Shown piece by piece: positions 41,925 through 54,129 of a stretch of 64,000 nt of DNA. The notes below the pieces were generated by a model. The model was not told the DNA's origin. It saw only the letters and a program-made list of their open reading frames with translations, and made no database searches. The stretch covers positions 32,744 to 96,743 of the forward strand of contig NZ_AJYK02000017.1 of NCBI RefSeq assembly GCF_000286955.2. The letters are read 5' to 3'. How positions within the stretch are numbered: position 1 is the first letter of the stretch; each line of letters starts with the position of its first letter. The DNA comes from Vibrio rumoiensis 1S-45. GTDB taxonomy: Bacteria; Pseudomonadota; Gammaproteobacteria; Enterobacterales; Vibrionaceae. The position numbers were made by a program, and so were the translations under genes.

Positions 41925-43583
41925 TTAATCACTTCCTAAGGTTCTAAATTTTTCACGTAAATTATTACGGATCATAATAGCCGTAATATTGAGCCCAACC
42001 ACCACACTTATCAATAGGAATGATGTAGCAAACACCAAAGGACGAGCGGCTTCAATATTTGGAGTTTGAAACCCTACATCATAGATATGAAAACCTAAGT
42101 GCATGAATTTTCGGTCTAAATGTAGGAATGGAAATTGCCCATCCACAGGTAAGCTCGGGGCAAGCTTAACGACCCCCACTAACATCAGTGGCGCCACTTC
42201 CCCGGCAGCACGAGCAACCGCTAAAATAAGCCCGGTCATAATGGCAGGGCTTACCATTGGCAGAATAATGCGCCATAGTGTTTCAAATTTAGTGGCTCCT
42301 AGAGCATATGAACCATGACGAACAGCGCTTGGTACTCGCGCTAAACCTTCCTCTGTTGCAACAATCACCACAGGTAATGTTAAAATAGCCAAGGTTAAAG
42401 CTGACCAAAGCAAGCCAGGCGTTCCAAAAGTTGGGGTGGGTAAAGATGAAGAGTAAAACAATTCATCAATTGAACTTCCTATGGTGTAAACGAAAAAGCC
42501 AAGGCCAAAAACGCCATAAACAATCGACGGAACACCTGCCAAATTCACCACAGATATGCGTATTAATTTTGTTAACGCAGTGTTTCTCGCGTATTCATGC
42601 AAATAAATAGCAGCAATAACCCCAAGTGGCATCACCATGATAGACATCAAGATAACCAACAACACCGTACCGAAAATAGCTGGAAATACTCCCCCTTCCG
42701 AATTTGATTCTCTTGGGTTATCAAGCAGAAATTTTTTCACTTGATTCAGCCAATGCCCAACTTTATCAGATAAGCTCATATTGTTGGGATACCAAGCATC
42801 TAAAACCGTATTCACCGGTAAAGAAACACGCTCACCTCTCATGTCTTCCACCACAATAAACTGTTGAGACAAACTGTTTTGTAGCGATGCTATCTTTTTC
42901 TCTAATTGAGTAAATTGCGTTTGTAATGTTTTTTTTCTCTGAACAAGATCACCTTGTTCTTTTACTGTCAGTGCATTGTGTTTTGATTGAGTATTAACTC
43001 GCAGATTTAGCTTATTAAGCTCCAATGTCACCTGATGCATGTCCCCTTGCAGGAGATCATCGATTTGTTCTCGAGTGTCATTCGCATTGTTGATCAGCAA
43101 CTTAATATGCTTTGGTAAATCTTTTTCAATATGACTTTCTCCGTCAAGCAGAATAATCGGTCTGCCAAAGAAATCCCCACTGTGAGTTCTTTCAAATACC
43201 GCCACATTTTTGGGTACTTGTTGCTGGTGTAGGTCAATAGCTAAAACAGAAAGGAAATCTTGGGGGTAGAGATCTCGGTTTGCTACTTTGATCGATAATC
43301 GTTCAGCTTCCCCTTTGTCAATCACAGCATCAGGCCACTGACGATCATGATCGGAGAGTTGATCCAAAGACACGTAATCACGCTGATAAATCTGCCCTAA
43401 AAGAAGAGCGCCTTTATCGTCTTGCCATTGATAGACAGGGGTTGGCCAAAAGTAGACCAACCCTTTCCAACCAATTAACAATAACAACCCCAATACAGAA
43501 ATAAGGCTAATACTGACTGCACCAGCGGTCAGCCACACCCAAGGGTTACCTGATTTTATCCAATCAAATCCATTTTTTATCAT
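41925..43583 (-). CDS. pstA: Phosphate ABC transporter permease PstA, enlarged form
   Basis: 552 aa from the ATG at 43583 (the GTG at 43592 is too close to AAGG). About 250 residues longer than E. coli PstA. One N-terminal helix (about 15-40), a large extracytoplasmic insert (about 45-290) with a coiled-coil segment ([10 protein letters not shown] and flanking), then the standard permease helices with the EAA loop region [20 protein letters not shown]. Such long forms are seen in vibrios. Coupled to pstB. Confidence 0.94.
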   Translation of the reverse strand: MIKNGFDWIKSGNPWVWLTAGAVSISLISVLGLLLLIGWKGLVYFWPTPVYQWQDDKGALLLGQIYQRDYVSLDQLSDHDRQWPDAVIDKGEAERLSIKVANRDLYPQDFLSVLAIDLHQQQVPKNVAVFERTHSGDFFGRPIILLDGESHIEKDLPKHIKLLINNANDTREQIDDLLQGDMHQVTLELNKLNLRVNTQSKHNALTVKEQGDLVQRKKTLQTQFTQLEKKIASLQNSLSQQFIVVEDMRGERVSLPVNTVLDAWYPNNMSLSDKVGHWLNQVKKFLLDNPRESNSEGGVFPAIFGTVLLVILMSIMVMPLGVIAAIYLHEYARNTALTKLIRISVVNLAGVPSIVYGVFGLGFFVYTIGSSIDELFYSSSLPTPTFGTPGLLWSALTLAILTLPVVIVATEEGLARVPSAVRHGSYALGATKFETLWRIILPMVSPAIMTGLILAVARAAGEVAPLMLVGVVKLAPSLPVDGQFPFLHLDRKFMHLGFHIYDVGFQTPNIEAARPLVFATSFLLISVVVGLNITAIMIRNNLREKFRTLGSD

Positions 43584-43616
43584 AATAGTCACGCCTTCAC
43601 GACAGACGTTTTTACA

Positions 43617-45860
43617 TTACAAGGCACTGTATTTTTCTCTTAGACGTTGACGAACGAGCTCAGCAATCGAGTTCACCACAAAAGTAAACACAAACAATAA
43701 AAATGCAGATAAGAAAAGTAAACGAAAATGCGAACCTCCGACTTCTGATTCTGGCATTTCAATAGCAATATTGGCTGAAAGTGTTCTCATTCCTTCAAAA
43801 ATATTCCAATCCATCACAGGTGTATTACCGGTTGCCATTAAGACAATCATGGTTTCACCAACAGCCCGTCCTAGTCCCATCATCACCGCCGAAAAAATCC
43901 CCGGAGAAGCCGTTACTAATACCACTGTCGTTAAACACTGCCAGGGTGTTGCCCCTAACGCACTCGCACCATCAGATAAATGTTTTGGCACTGAAAAAAT
44001 AGCATCTTCAGCAATAGTAAAGATCGTTGGAATTACCGCAAATCCCATTGCAAAGCCAACAATAAGCGCGTTACGTTGATCAAAGTTAATGCCATTATTC
44101 GCCATAAATAAACGCACATCCCCACCAAATAACCAATGTTCGATATGATGCCCATATCCAACAACAAACAAGCCGAAACCGATGACCACTGGGATTAGCA
44201 TTAATGCAATCCATCCTTGATGTGCCTTGATACCCATTAATTGCCTTGCCATATGCCAAAGCAATGCGGCAAGAAGAATCACAATAGGCAAGAACAGCAT
44301 GAATAAAATCGTACTTAATAAATTCATTTCAATAATGGGGGCAAGCCATAATCCGGCAAGAAAACCTATAATGACGGTAGGTAAAGCCTCCATCAATTCA
44401 ATGGTAGGTTTGACATAGCGGCGCATTCTTGCCGTCATAAAGTAAGCGGTATAAATCGCGCCGCAGATCGAAATAGGCACAGCAAAAATCATCGCAAAAA
44501 TAGCGGATTTAAGTGTACCAAAGGCAATCGGAACTAAGCTGAATTTAGCCTCAAAGTCATTACTAGCAGCCGTTGATTGCCAAATGTATTCAGGTTTTGG
44601 GTAACCTTCGTACCATATTTTCTGCCATAACGATGAAAATGAAATTTCAGGATGAGGATTATTGACCGTATACACATTCAAACCGTTTCGGTTCGCAGTA
44701 ATTAAATAATTCTCACTTGATGATGTGCCCGCAGCTAACGGCGTCTTGTCTTCGATACGTTTAGACAATAATCGGTCATGTGATGTGGTGTAAAAGTTTT
44801 CCACCACACCATTTTGGTGGAAACTATAAAAACCTTTTCGGTAATAATCAGGTAGTAAAAATTCAACGTTAGGAGATAAAGCAAAGTCTCGAATATGAGT
44901 AAAATGACGTTCACCATTTTTTAGCACATCAAACCATTGCGACACTTGGCCGCTTTGATCTGTCAATAAAAGAGAGTAAGCCCCTGACAACAATTCTAAA
45001 CTAACGCCTTGACGGTTTTTATCCGTAGTCGATAAAGGAACAGTTTCTCTCACTTCAAATTGGTTAGCTTGGCGTTTTAGTATCGTAATGGCGTTTTCAG
45101 ATAAAACATACAAGGTTTTACCATCTGGCGTCACTCGATAATCTTTGACCTGAATCTTTAATGGCGGCATTTGTAAACGCCTTTCAATCCATTTAGGCTC
45201 ACTTCGAGCTTGATTAAATAAGCTAGGTTTAGAATAAGCTACCGCCTGCCAATCTCCATTGCTACTTCTGCCGACAAAAATAGCGTCATTAACATTAATG
45301 GCAAAATCGAAAGAAGTAATCGGTAACCCTGACTTATCTAATTGAACGGGATTTTGTACAAACGTACTCACGCTTGGAGAAGAGTGCCTTCCATCAGCAG
45401 TAAATACATTCGAAAACTTAGGGTGTACTGCAATGATCTGCCCTCGCTGGGTCGCATAAGCATACCAACGACTATTCGTAACTGCCGATCTAAAAGCAGT
45501 AGGCTCAGTGGTAATATTCATTTTTAATAATGACTTGGCGGGCTTGCCCGTTTTCTCGCCTAAATACGTAAAACTAAGTTGACCTTGTTTGCTAAACGTA
45601 AATGCGGTTTTGCCTTCATCATCAATGCCAACTGCAACAGGAGGATTTTCTGCCTGAAATGTGGGCAATGTTTTGTGCTCAAGCGATGTGATGCTTGCTG
45701 GGTAAAAAATTGGTGCTATCACGATAATGAGATAAAAAATAAGTAACACAAGCGCCAGTAATACACTGATACCACCAAGTCTAATCACCGAGCTCGCCAA
45801 GCGATCAGTCACCCAGCGTCTTTTATCTCGTTGTTTAAAGAAAGTATCTACTTGAGCCAT
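43617..45860 (-). CDS. pstC: Phosphate ABC transporter permease PstC, enlarged form
   Basis: 747 aa from the second ATG (45860), since AAGG is only 2 nt from the one at 45869. More than twice the size of E. coli PstC. One N-terminal helix (about 28-53), a periplasmic region of about 360 residues with repeated beta-strand patterns (VTPDGKTLYVLSENAIT, SGAYSLLLTDQSGQVSQW) like a propeller, then about six permease helices with GATPWQCLTTVVL. First gene of pstCAB-phoU. A PhoB-box-like repeat lies just upstream. Confidence 0.93.
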   Translation of the reverse strand: MAQVDTFFKQRDKRRWVTDRLASSVIRLGGISVLLALVLLIFYLIIVIAPIFYPASITSLEHKTLPTFQAENPPVAVGIDDEGKTAFTFSKQGQLSFTYLGEKTGKPAKSLLKMNITTEPTAFRSAVTNSRWYAYATQRGQIIAVHPKFSNVFTADGRHSSPSVSTFVQNPVQLDKSGLPITSFDFAINVNDAIFVGRSSNGDWQAVAYSKPSLFNQARSEPKWIERRLQMPPLKIQVKDYRVTPDGKTLYVLSENAITILKRQANQFEVRETVPLSTTDKNRQGVSLELLSGAYSLLLTDQSGQVSQWFDVLKNGERHFTHIRDFALSPNVEFLLPDYYRKGFYSFHQNGVVENFYTTSHDRLLSKRIEDKTPLAAGTSSSENYLITANRNGLNVYTVNNPHPEISFSSLWQKIWYEGYPKPEYIWQSTAASNDFEAKFSLVPIAFGTLKSAIFAMIFAVPISICGAIYTAYFMTARMRRYVKPTIELMEALPTVIIGFLAGLWLAPIIEMNLLSTILFMLFLPIVILLAALLWHMARQLMGIKAHQGWIALMLIPVVIGFGLFVVGYGHHIEHWLFGGDVRLFMANNGINFDQRNALIVGFAMGFAVIPTIFTIAEDAIFSVPKHLSDGASALGATPWQCLTTVVLVTASPGIFSAVMMGLGRAVGETMIVLMATGNTPVMDWNIFEGMRTLSANIAIEMPESEVGGSHFRLLFLSAFLLFVFTFVVNSIAELVRQRLREKYSAL

Positions 45861-45894
45861 GTTCCACATTACCTTTTTTGATTCATGACATAAT

Positions 45895-45912
45895 ATGTCG
45901 AATATGTGACAC
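45895..45912 (-). promoter_or_regulatory. PhoB-box-like direct repeat upstream of pstC
   Basis: The minus-strand sequence GTGTCACATATTCGACAT matches the 18-base Pho-box consensus (two 7-mers CTGTCAT at 11-base period) at 14 of 18 positions; a third TGTCA follows 10 bases on. It lies only about 35 nt before the chosen pstC start, which would make a very short leader. Confidence 0.45.
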
Positions 45913-46067
45913 TTTTATTACTACACTTTGCAGTATGCTTGATTTTATTACATTTAGGGGGCGGAATTTCACTCACTGAAATAAAACTGTCACAATTTAG
46001 CACTACATTCCAAGGACTCTAGGATAGAAACTTCCCTTTTCTCTATTTTTACAAGTTGGATAGTAAA

Positions 46068-48152
46068 ATGAGCTCAGAAAAACTTTACATTGAAAAAGAA
46101 CTTAGTTGGTTGTCTTTCAACGAACGTGTACTGCAAGAAGCAGCCGATAAAACGGTTCCCTTAATCGAACGAGTTCGGTTTTTAGGTATTTTTTCAAGTA
46201 ATTTAGATGAGTTTTACAAAGTTCGTTTTGCAGACGTCAAACGCCGAATTTTGATCAGTCAAGAAAGCGGAAGCAGTGATAGCCCAAAACACTTATTAAC
46301 GAAAATGCAATCTAAAGTATTGAGGCTCAACCAACGATTTGATGAGCTCTATAACGAATTGATTCTCGAAATGGCTCGCCGCCGCATTTTTTTAGTTAAT
46401 GAATCACAACTGCAAGAATACCAACAAAAATGGATAAAAAAATATTTTGAGCGTGAAGTTCTTCCCCATATCACGCCTTTTCTTATGAACGCTGATACCG
46501 ACGTCTTAAGCTTCCTAAAAGATGAACATTCTTATTTGGCGGTCGAAATCACCAATAAAGAACAACGTAATTTTGCCCTGATTGATATACCAACAAATCA
46601 CCTTCCTCGCTTCATTATGGTACCGGAGCAAAAAGGCAAACGTCGTAAAACCATCATTTTATTAGATAACATCATTCGTTTTTGCCTAGATGATATTTTT
46701 AAAGGCTTCTTTGAATATGAAGAGCTCAATTGCTATACCATGACGATGACTCGTGATGCCGAGTACGATTTGCGTCATGAAGTTGAGCATAGCTTACTTG
46801 AACAAATGTCCGATGGTGTCAATCAACGCTTAACCGCTATGCCAGTTCGCTTAGTGTATCAACGTGATATGCCGGAACATTTGTTGAAGTTTTTATGTGA
46901 AAAACTCAACATGACCAGCTATGACAGCCTGATCCCCGGGGGTCGATATCATAACTTTAAAGATTTCACGAGCTTCCCGAATGTCGGACGTGATTACTTA
47001 GAAAACAAACCTTTGCCACCACTCAAGTGTGCCGATTTTGATGGCTATCCCAATAGTTTTGAAGCGATTAACGCGCAAGATATTTTATTGTATTACCCAT
47101 ACCATAGCTTTGATCACATCACCGAGTTGGTTCGCCAAGCATCGTTCGATCCCAAAGTGATCAGCATTAAAATCAACATTTATCGTGTTGCTAAGAATTC
47201 TAAATTAATGAATTCTTTAATGGATGCCGTCCACAATAAAAAGAAAGTCACCGTTGTGGTCGAGCTTCAAGCTCGCTTTGATGAAGAAGCGAATATCGAA
47301 TGGGCAAAATTATTAACCGATGCGGGTGTCCACGTTATTTTTGGTGCCCCGGGTCTTAAAATACACTCCAAATTATTATTAATTACTCGCCGTGAAGATG
47401 ATGAATTAAAACGCTACGCCCATGTTGGAACAGGTAACTTCCACGAAAAAACTGCGCGTATCTACACTGACTTTGCATTGCTTACCGCCGATCCACTGAT
47501 CACCAATGAAGTTCGCAATGTCTTCGGTTATATCGAAAATCCTTACCGCCCAGTTAGATTCAATCAATTAATGGTTTCGCCGCGTAATTCACGCCAACAA
47601 ATCTACAAATTGATTGATAGCGAAATTGCTATTGCTAAAGAAGGGCGTAAAGCTGGCATCACCTTAAAGGTGAATAACTTAGTCGATAAAGGTTTGGTCA
47701 ATAAACTCTATGGTGCAAGCAATGCGGGAGTGAAGATCAAAATGATCATACGCGGAATGTGTTCTTTAGTTCCAGGGATCCCTGGGGTCAGTGAAAACAT
47801 CACCATCATCAGTATTATTGACCGGTTCCTTGAACACCCACGAGTAATGGTGACCGATAATGATGGCGATCCTAAAGTCTACATTTCTTCTGCTGACTGG
47901 ATGACGAGAAATATCGATTACCGAATTGAAGTAGCAACACCTGTGCACTCTCCACGTTTAAAACAGCGCATTATCGATATTTTAAATATACACTTTATTG
48001 ATACCGTTAAAGCTCGAGTCATTGATAAAGAGATGAGCAATACTTATGTGCCGCGCGGTAACCGAAAAAAAGTACGATCACAAATTGCTATTTATGATTA
48101 TTTAAAGCAAATTGAAAAGAAAGCACGTCAGAAAACAGAGCCTACGGAGTAA
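46068..48152 (+). CDS. ppk1: Polyphosphate kinase 1
   Basis: 694 aa from the ATG at 46068, with GGA 9 nt upstream (a TTG at 46056 also opens the frame). It makes polyphosphate from ATP. N domain [19 protein letters not shown], head domain, and the two phospholipase-D-like catalytic domains with the autophosphorylated His in [10 protein letters not shown] and the second His in [17 protein letters not shown]. Divergent from pstC; a PhoB half-site (CTGTCAC) is at 45987. One base before ppx. Confidence 0.97.
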   Translation: MSSEKLYIEKELSWLSFNERVLQEAADKTVPLIERVRFLGIFSSNLDEFYKVRFADVKRRILISQESGSSDSPKHLLTKMQSKVLRLNQRFDELYNELILEMARRRIFLVNESQLQEYQQKWIKKYFEREVLPHITPFLMNADTDVLSFLKDEHSYLAVEITNKEQRNFALIDIPTNHLPRFIMVPEQKGKRRKTIILLDNIIRFCLDDIFKGFFEYEELNCYTMTMTRDAEYDLRHEVEHSLLEQMSDGVNQRLTAMPVRLVYQRDMPEHLLKFLCEKLNMTSYDSLIPGGRYHNFKDFTSFPNVGRDYLENKPLPPLKCADFDGYPNSFEAINAQDILLYYPYHSFDHITELVRQASFDPKVISIKINIYRVAKNSKLMNSLMDAVHNKKKVTVVVELQARFDEEANIEWAKLLTDAGVHVIFGAPGLKIHSKLLLITRREDDELKRYAHVGTGNFHEKTARIYTDFALLTADPLITNEVRNVFGYIENPYRPVRFNQLMVSPRNSRQQIYKLIDSEIAIAKEGRKAGITLKVNNLVDKGLVNKLYGASNAGVKIKMIIRGMCSLVPGIPGVSENITIISIIDRFLEHPRVMVTDNDGDPKVYISSADWMTRNIDYRIEVATPVHSPRLKQRIIDILNIHFIDTVKARVIDKEMSNTYVPRGNRKKVRSQIAIYDYLKQIEKKARQKTEPTE

Positions 48153-48153
48153 T

Positions 48154-49737
48154 ATGAACTCAATGACCGAACCGAATGTGGAAGAAACAAACACAACAGA
48201 GCCTAACATAAGACACATTGCGGCTATCGATCTTGGATCAAACAGTTTTCATATGGTGGTGGCAAAAGTTATCGGAAATGGTTTACAAATTGTTAGCCGC
48301 CACAAGCAGCAAGTGCGTTTAGCTGATGGCTTAGACGATTATATGAATCTTGATAATGCCTCAATACAAAGAGGCTTAGATTGCCTTGCCATGTTTGCGG
48401 AAAGACTACTCGATTTTTCCCCAGAAAATGTTCGAATTGCAGCAACACATACCCTACGCCAAGCGAATAATGCTCATATATTTTTATCGCGCTCTAAGCA
48501 TGTTTTGCCTTTCCCAATCGAAGTTATACCGGGAGTAGAAGAAGCTCGTCTTATCTATTTAGGCGTCGCCCACACTCAACCAGAATGGGAAAAAAAATTA
48601 GTGGTCGATATTGGTGGTGGCAGTACCGAAATGATCATTGGCGAAGGTTTCGAACCTCACTTACTCAATAGTAAACAACTGGGCTGCGTCAGTTATACCA
48701 ATAAGTATTTTCATAACGGCAAACTTTCTAAGAAAAACTTTTCTAAAGCAATTTTATCTGTCGAACAAAAACTGGAATCATTAAGCCAACCTTATAAAAA
48801 GTTTGGCTGGGACGCAGCGCTTGGCTCATCGGGTACCATCAAAGCCATTCGAGAAGTGCTGATAGGTCTTGGTTATGAAGATGGTTTAATTACCCTTGAA
48901 CGCCTAAAACAATTGATCGATGAATTATGTCAGCTCGATCAAATTGAAGATATAAATCTAGACGGCTTGACCGATGATAGAAAGCCTGTCTTTGCTGCAG
49001 GCGTTGCGATTTTATACGCTATCTTCAAATCACTCTCGATTGATTGTATGCATTTTTCCGACGGCGCTTTACGTGAAGGGTTAATGTATGAAATGGAAGA
49101 ACGATTTCAACGTTCCGATATTAGAATGAGAACCACTGAAAACTTGGCTACCAAGCATCAAGTCGATTTCGTTCATGCTAATAATGTGCGTACTCAAGCT
49201 GAGCTATTTTTAAACCAAGTGGGGAAAAGTTTAGATATAGAACCAAACAGTGAGCTTTGCAGTTTACTGAGTTGGGGCGCTTTATTGCATGAGGTGGGTT
49301 TAAGCATTAGCTATAAAGGTTTCCATCGCCATTCAGCGTACATCTTACAACACACCAACATGCCAGGCTTTAACCAAGAGCAGCAACAAGTTTTAGCGGC
49401 GTTGGTACGTTTCCAGCGAAAGGCATTAAAGCTACAAGAAATGCCGGAACTCTCTATTTATAAACCGAAACAAATCTTGCCGTTAATTGCCATGTTACGT
49501 TTAGCGATAGTGCTTAATGGTCAACGTAAAGGCAGTAGTGAGCTTGCGCCCTTAACTCTTTCGATTGTTGATGTGGGGGATGGTAACCATGAAAAAGATG
49601 AGAACAATGCCCACTACCAAAAATGGAAGCTCACCAGTTCCAATTCTGAATGGTTAGAGGAAAACCGCTTATTACATGCCGATCTTTTAACTGAACAAAG
49701 TTACTGGAAAAATGCAGGTTGGCATTTGAAATTTTAA
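48154..49737 (+). CDS. ppx: Exopolyphosphatase (Ppx/GppA family)
   Basis: 527 aa from the ATG at 48154, preceded by CGGAG inside the ppk1 end; only one base separates the genes. It degrades polyphosphate from the ends. ASKHA fold with [16 protein letters not shown] and [16 protein letters not shown], and an HD-like C-terminal domain ([28 protein letters not shown]). The length fits Ppx rather than the shorter actinobacterial type. Synthesis and breakdown of polyphosphate are encoded together. Confidence 0.95.
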   Translation: MNSMTEPNVEETNTTEPNIRHIAAIDLGSNSFHMVVAKVIGNGLQIVSRHKQQVRLADGLDDYMNLDNASIQRGLDCLAMFAERLLDFSPENVRIAATHTLRQANNAHIFLSRSKHVLPFPIEVIPGVEEARLIYLGVAHTQPEWEKKLVVDIGGGSTEMIIGEGFEPHLLNSKQLGCVSYTNKYFHNGKLSKKNFSKAILSVEQKLESLSQPYKKFGWDAALGSSGTIKAIREVLIGLGYEDGLITLERLKQLIDELCQLDQIEDINLDGLTDDRKPVFAAGVAILYAIFKSLSIDCMHFSDGALREGLMYEMEERFQRSDIRMRTTENLATKHQVDFVHANNVRTQAELFLNQVGKSLDIEPNSELCSLLSWGALLHEVGLSISYKGFHRHSAYILQHTNMPGFNQEQQQVLAALVRFQRKALKLQEMPELSIYKPKQILPLIAMLRLAIVLNGQRKGSSELAPLTLSIVDVGDGNHEKDENNAHYQKWKLTSSNSEWLEENRLLHADLLTEQSYWKNAGWHLKF

Positions 49738-49767
49738 ACGCCACTTAACCGTTATTATTCATAAATA

Positions 49768-49805
49768 CTAAAATAGCCGAATCATTACTGATTCGGCTAT
49801 TTTAG
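49768..49805 (+). terminator. Terminator after ppx (also facing pstS)
   Basis: Perfect 17-bp stem CTAAAATAGCCGAATCA / TGATTCGGCTATTTTAG with a 4-nt loop, between convergent ppx and pstS. Confidence 0.9.
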
Positions 49806-49906
49806 TTGGGTATTTCCGTGAAATTTCATGCTTATCTGCAGAAAAACCACGCCGTTATCTGTTGTTATTATCTATCAGGACGAGCAGATAATAATTAGCT
49901 TTGCGA

Positions 49907-50875
49907 TCACTTCAGACTTAATCCAACTAGCTTAAGTTCTGATTCCGCTAACTCTGATGACAGTGGTACATAGCCATCTTTTTCTACGCCGATTTGCCCT
50001 TGCTTAGAAAAAATAAACTTTAAAAATTCTGCTTCATTACGTGGCAAAGGTTTAAGTGGATTTTTATTCACATAAACATACAAATACCGAGCCAGTGGAT
50101 AATGCCCGGTTAAGATATTATCTCTGGTTGGTGCTACATAATCGCTCCCTTCTTGAGCTAAAGGAACTAGTCTCGCTTTAGAAACTTGATAACCTACACC
50201 AGAATAACCAATACTATTTATAGATGATGCAACCGATTGAACCACTGAGGCCGATCCTGGTTGTTCATTCACTCCACGCTTAAAATCACCACCACACAAA
50301 GCATGTTGCTTAAAGTAACCATAAGTCCCAGAAACCGAATTTCGACCAAATAGTTGAAACCCTAATCGAGCCCAGTCGGATTGAATGCCTAATTGTTGCC
50401 AACGATCGAGTGAGCGCGTCGCTCCACATTGCATAGTAGATGAAAAAATGGCATCCAATTGCTCAAAGTTAAGTCCTTTAATTGGGTTATCTTTATGAAC
50501 AAAGATCCCTATCGCATCAATCGCCACTTTAAGTTGTATTGGTGGGTAACCATATTGCCTTTCAAAAGCCTCGATTTCTTTAGCTTTCATCGGACGACTC
50601 ATTGGCCCTAGTTGCGACGTCCCTTCCGTTAATGCGGTAGGTGCAGTCGAAGAACCAGAGGCTTGTACTTGCATATTAATGTTAGGGTAAATAGATTGAA
50701 ACTCTTGAGCCCACAATGTCATGAGTGTGGCTAAAGTATCAGAGCCTACCGATGAAATGGTATCAGAAACACCAGAAACCTTTTGATAACTCGGAAGCTC
50801 ATCGGTATAGGTAGGATTTGCATAACTCAAAAAAGAAAACGACATAAGTAACACTGCTAAATAAGTTTTACGCAT
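49907..50875 (-). CDS. pstS: Phosphate ABC transporter substrate-binding protein (PstS-type)
   Basis: 322 aa from the ATG at 50875 ([21 protein letters not shown] upstream inside phoR). Signal peptide about 1-20. PBP-II fold with [40 protein letters not shown], and [11 protein letters not shown], which form the phosphate site in this family. It overlaps the phoR 3' end by 8 nt, so it is coupled to the two-component genes rather than to pstC. Confidence 0.92.
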   Translation of the reverse strand: MRKTYLAVLLMSFSFLSYANPTYTDELPSYQKVSGVSDTISSVGSDTLATLMTLWAQEFQSIYPNINMQVQASGSSTAPTALTEGTSQLGPMSRPMKAKEIEAFERQYGYPPIQLKVAIDAIGIFVHKDNPIKGLNFEQLDAIFSSTMQCGATRSLDRWQQLGIQSDWARLGFQLFGRNSVSGTYGYFKQHALCGGDFKRGVNEQPGSASVVQSVASSINSIGYSGVGYQVSKARLVPLAQEGSDYVAPTRDNILTGHYPLARYLYVYVNKNPLKPLPRNEAEFLKFIFSKQGQIGVEKDGYVPLSSELAESELKLVGLSLK

Positions 50876-52193
50876 CATCTCCCCTTTCAATTCCCGTACG
50901 ACTAACCAACTTTGTAGGCAACACAAATGAAAAGCAGCTGCCTTCACCCACTTCACTTTGAATGTTTAAGTAAGATTCATGATGACTTAAAGCGTGCTTA
51001 GCAATAGCAAGCCCCAATCCACTGCCACCAGTCTCTCTTGAACGCGCTTTATCCACGCGATAAAAACGCTCTGTCAGCCGGTGAATGTGTTGAGGTTCAA
51101 TACCATCACCACTGTCTTTAACCGATAAACAAGCACCTTTGGCCGTTTCATGCCATTTAACATAGACATCTGCACCTGCCGGTGTGTATTTCACGGCGTT
51201 ATAAACCAAATTGGAAATGGCACTGCGCAATTGATCTTCATCACCATAAACATGCAATTGTTTATCAATATCGAACACTATCTTATGTTGCTCTTGCCCA
51301 CTAAGGGCTACAGCTTCTTTCTCTAAAATTTCTAACATCGAGGGAATGTTAACAATTTCATCAAGATCATGGATCGGAGCCGCTTCTATTTTTGATAACG
51401 TTAAAAGTTGCTCAACCAAAGAATTCATCCGAGATAATTGTTCTGTCATCACACCATGCGCTTTCGACCACATTGGCCCAGCCAAAATCTCTGGATCTTC
51501 TGTCATCTCCAAATAGCCTTGCAGCACCGTCATAGGTGTTCTTAATTCATGAGAGACATTAGCAAAGAAATTTCGACGCATACCTTCAAGTTGTTTTAAT
51601 TGCGTAATATCACGCACAACCATCAAGTGCTCACCATCGGTATAAGGTACGATACGCAGCTCGAGGACACGATCAGGTGTTAATGGTGATAACATTTCCA
51701 AAGGATCGGTAAAATCTTGTTTAGAAAGGTATTTAATAAAATCAGGGGTGCGAATTAAGTTCGCAATGGGTTGCTCAGAATCATCGGGCCAACGGAAGCC
51801 GAGTAAAGATTGTGCAAGCTTATTACACCACACTATATTTCCTTCACTACGAAAAACCACCACCGCATCCGGCAAGGATTCCGCCCCATTGCGAAAGCGA
51901 CGTATTAAGTTAGCGAGCTCTTTACGACGTCTACGTTGCTTTTGTTGTAAGCGGTAAATGCCATTAAATAAAGGCTCCCAGCTTCCTGTTCCCGAAGGTG
52001 GACTCAGGCGCTTTTCGTCCCATAACCATTCAGATAAACGAACTTGATTATGCAATTGCCATAATAATTGTAGAGCTGTAGCGGCCAGTAACAGCCAGCC
52101 CATAAAGCCAAAAAACCACCCAATTAAAACCCAAGGGAGGTAAAAAAAAGCCAGCGACCAAGCTAGCTTTTTCCAGGTTAACCTTTCAACCAT
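50868..52193 (-). CDS. phoR: Phosphate regulon sensor histidine kinase PhoR
   Basis: 441 aa. Two N-terminal membrane helices (about 11-48) with little periplasmic sequence, a basic linker ([10 protein letters not shown]), a PAS domain (about 98-195), then the kinase: H box with His215 ([16 protein letters not shown]), N box ([14 protein letters not shown]), G1 DSGDGI, G2 [11 protein letters not shown]. PhoU and Pst set its activity. 35 nt after phoB. Confidence 0.97.
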   Translation of the reverse strand: MVERLTWKKLAWSLAFFYLPWVLIGWFFGFMGWLLLAATALQLLWQLHNQVRLSEWLWDEKRLSPPSGTGSWEPLFNGIYRLQQKQRRRRKELANLIRRFRNGAESLPDAVVVFRSEGNIVWCNKLAQSLLGFRWPDDSEQPIANLIRTPDFIKYLSKQDFTDPLEMLSPLTPDRVLELRIVPYTDGEHLMVVRDITQLKQLEGMRRNFFANVSHELRTPMTVLQGYLEMTEDPEILAGPMWSKAHGVMTEQLSRMNSLVEQLLTLSKIEAAPIHDLDEIVNIPSMLEILEKEAVALSGQEQHKIVFDIDKQLHVYGDEDQLRSAISNLVYNAVKYTPAGADVYVKWHETAKGACLSVKDSGDGIEPQHIHRLTERFYRVDKARSRETGGSGLGLAIAKHALSHHESYLNIQSEVGEGSCFSFVLPTKLVSRTGIERGDDA

Positions 52194-52228
52194 TCAGTCA
52201 GATACTCCGCTCATCGGATTTATTTTTC

Positions 52229-52918
52229 TTATGCTCGCGTAGAGAAACGATAACCGGCACCACGTACTGTTTGAACTAATTTATCGTGACCTGCCAATTC
52301 TAACGCCTTTCTTAAACGACGAATGTGTACATCAACGGTTCTATCTTCAACATAAACGTTAGTTCCCCAAACGTTATTGAGCAGCTGTTCGCGGCTATAA
52401 ACTCGTTCTTGATGTGTCATAAAGAAGTGCAGCATTTTGAATTCGGTAGGCCCCATGTCCACAGCCGCTTCATTAGCTGTTACACGGTGAGAAACAGGAT
52501 CTAATTTCAATCCTTGTACATCAATCACATCTTCTAAAGCCGTTGGGGTAACGCGGCGAATAACTGCTTTCAAACGTGCAACGAGTTCTTTCGGTGAAAA
52601 TGGTTTGGTGATGTAATCATCCGCCCCGACTTCAAGACCTCTGACTTTATCTTCTTCTTCACCACGAGCAGTTAACATCACCACTGGTATATTTCGAGTA
52701 AGCTCTTCGCGTTTAAGGTGTTTAATAAAATTGATACCAGAGCCACCAGGAAGCATCCAATCTAATAAAATTAAGTCTGGATAGGGTTCACACAATTTAT
52801 TTATTGCAGTATCGTAATCTTCCGCTTCAACTGTTTGATAGCCTTTCTGCTCTAATACAAAACAAAGCATCTCCCTGATTGGGGCTTCATCTTCAACAAC
52901 CAAAATTCTTCTCGACAT
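52229..52918 (-). CDS. phoB: Phosphate regulon response regulator PhoB
   Basis: 229 aa. Receiver domain with phospho-Asp53 ([11 protein letters not shown]), acidic pocket Glu9-Asp10-Glu11 and Lys near 105 (TKPFSPKEL), and an OmpR-type winged helix (about 130-229, [32 protein letters not shown]). It is preceded by a good Pho box, so autoregulation is expected. Confidence 0.98.
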   Translation of the reverse strand: MSRRILVVEDEAPIREMLCFVLEQKGYQTVEAEDYDTAINKLCEPYPDLILLDWMLPGGSGINFIKHLKREELTRNIPVVMLTARGEEEDKVRGLEVGADDYITKPFSPKELVARLKAVIRRVTPTALEDVIDVQGLKLDPVSHRVTANEAAVDMGPTEFKMLHFFMTHQERVYSREQLLNNVWGTNVYVEDRTVDVHIRRLRKALELAGHDKLVQTVRGAGYRFSTRA

Positions 52919-52981
52919 ATTCGAAATACCTTTCGCGCCTAATATTTAATGATGATTCGATGCACATTATGTGTTGTAAGT

Positions 52982-52999
52982 ATGACATTTTTGTGACTA
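52982..52999 (-). promoter_or_regulatory. Pho box upstream of phoB
   Basis: TAGTCACAAAAATGTCAT on the minus strand matches the 18-base consensus at 14 positions, with both GTCA cores at the exact 11-base period. A CATAAT -10 follows 10 nt later, the canonical spacing, and the phoB start is about 63 nt from the box. Confidence 0.75.
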
Positions 53000-53174
53000 A
53001 TGCAAACTAAATTTCATGCAAGTGTCAACAAACCCATGCTAATTTGTCATAACTTAAAGGCTTAACAACAGTTATGCCTTGGCTAATTATTCCACTCACA
53101 AACGGCCAATCTTTGACTAAAGATTCAAATCTTCTATCATGTGATTCACCTTTCTAGTCTTGAGCATGAGAATT

Positions 53175-54086
53175 ATGTGGTTTAAAAATTGTTTAGTGTA
53201 CCGTTTCAACCGTGAAATCAACTTCGATGTCGATAAGTTAGAGTCTCAACTCGCTGAATTTACCTTCTCTCCTTGTGGCAGCCAAGATAAGCAAAAATTT
53301 GGCTGGACCAGCGTTATCAATAAACATTCAGACGTGTTAACACACATCGCTGGCGACAACATTCTCATTAAGGCAAAGAAAGAAGAAAAATTATTACCCG
53401 CTTCTGTAATTAAAGATTCTTTGCAAGACAAGATAGAGTTATTAGAGCAGCAAGAAGGTCGCCCTTTAAAGAAAAAAGAAAAAGACGATCTGAAAGATGA
53501 AATTCTCATTGATTTACTGCCTCGTGCGTTCAGTCGCCACAACTTCACACCCATTTTAATCATGCCAAAATTAGGTTTAATCTTGGTCGATTCTAGCAGC
53601 TCTAAAAAAGCCGAAGATGCCTTAGCGCTTCTACGCAAAACCATTGGTAGTTTGCCAGTAGTACCAGCCATTCCTGAGGTTGCGATAGAAACCAGCTTAA
53701 CTGAGTGGGTGAAAACAGGTGAATTACCGCAAGGTTTTCAATTATTAGATGAAGCTGAGTTCCATTCTCTGCAAGAAGATGGCGGGATCATCCGTTGTAA
53801 AAAACAAGAATTGAGTGCGGAAGAAATACAAAATCATATTGCAGCCGATAAAGTGGTAACTAAACTGGCTTTAGATTGGCAAGATCATATTGAATTTGTA
53901 TTAGCTGCAGATGCCAGCGTTAAGCGCTTAAAATTCAGTGATGAATTGAAAGACACCAACGAAGACATTCCACGTGAAGATGCTGCACAGCGCTTTGATG
54001 CTGATTTTATATTGATGTGTGGTGAGTTTGAAAACTTCTTCCCACAGTTATTTGATGCGCTTGGTGGCTTGCCTAAACAAGATTAA
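53175..54086 (+). CDS. rdgC: Recombination-associated protein RdgC
   Basis: 303 aa from the ATG at 53175 (MWFKN, as the family starts); an ATG at 53166 and TTG at 53160 are alternatives. Ring-shaped DNA-binding protein that limits RecA filament formation in E. coli. Family landmarks: [29 protein letters not shown], and a C-terminal [12 protein letters not shown]. Divergent from phoB. Confidence 0.95.
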   Translation: MWFKNCLVYRFNREINFDVDKLESQLAEFTFSPCGSQDKQKFGWTSVINKHSDVLTHIAGDNILIKAKKEEKLLPASVIKDSLQDKIELLEQQEGRPLKKKEKDDLKDEILIDLLPRAFSRHNFTPILIMPKLGLILVDSSSSKKAEDALALLRKTIGSLPVVPAIPEVAIETSLTEWVKTGELPQGFQLLDEAEFHSLQEDGGIIRCKKQELSAEEIQNHIAADKVVTKLALDWQDHIEFVLAADASVKRLKFSDELKDTNEDIPREDAAQRFDADFILMCGEFENFFPQLFDALGGLPKQD

Positions 54087-54096
54087 TTTTCTACCA

Positions 54097-54129
54097 ATAA
54101 GAGCGAGAATACTTATCTCGCTCTTATTC
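54097..54129 (+). terminator. Terminator after rdgC
   Basis: Perfect 13-bp stem AATAAGAGCGAGA / TCTCGCTCTTATT with a 7-nt loop, 10 nt past the rdgC stop. Confidence 0.85.
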
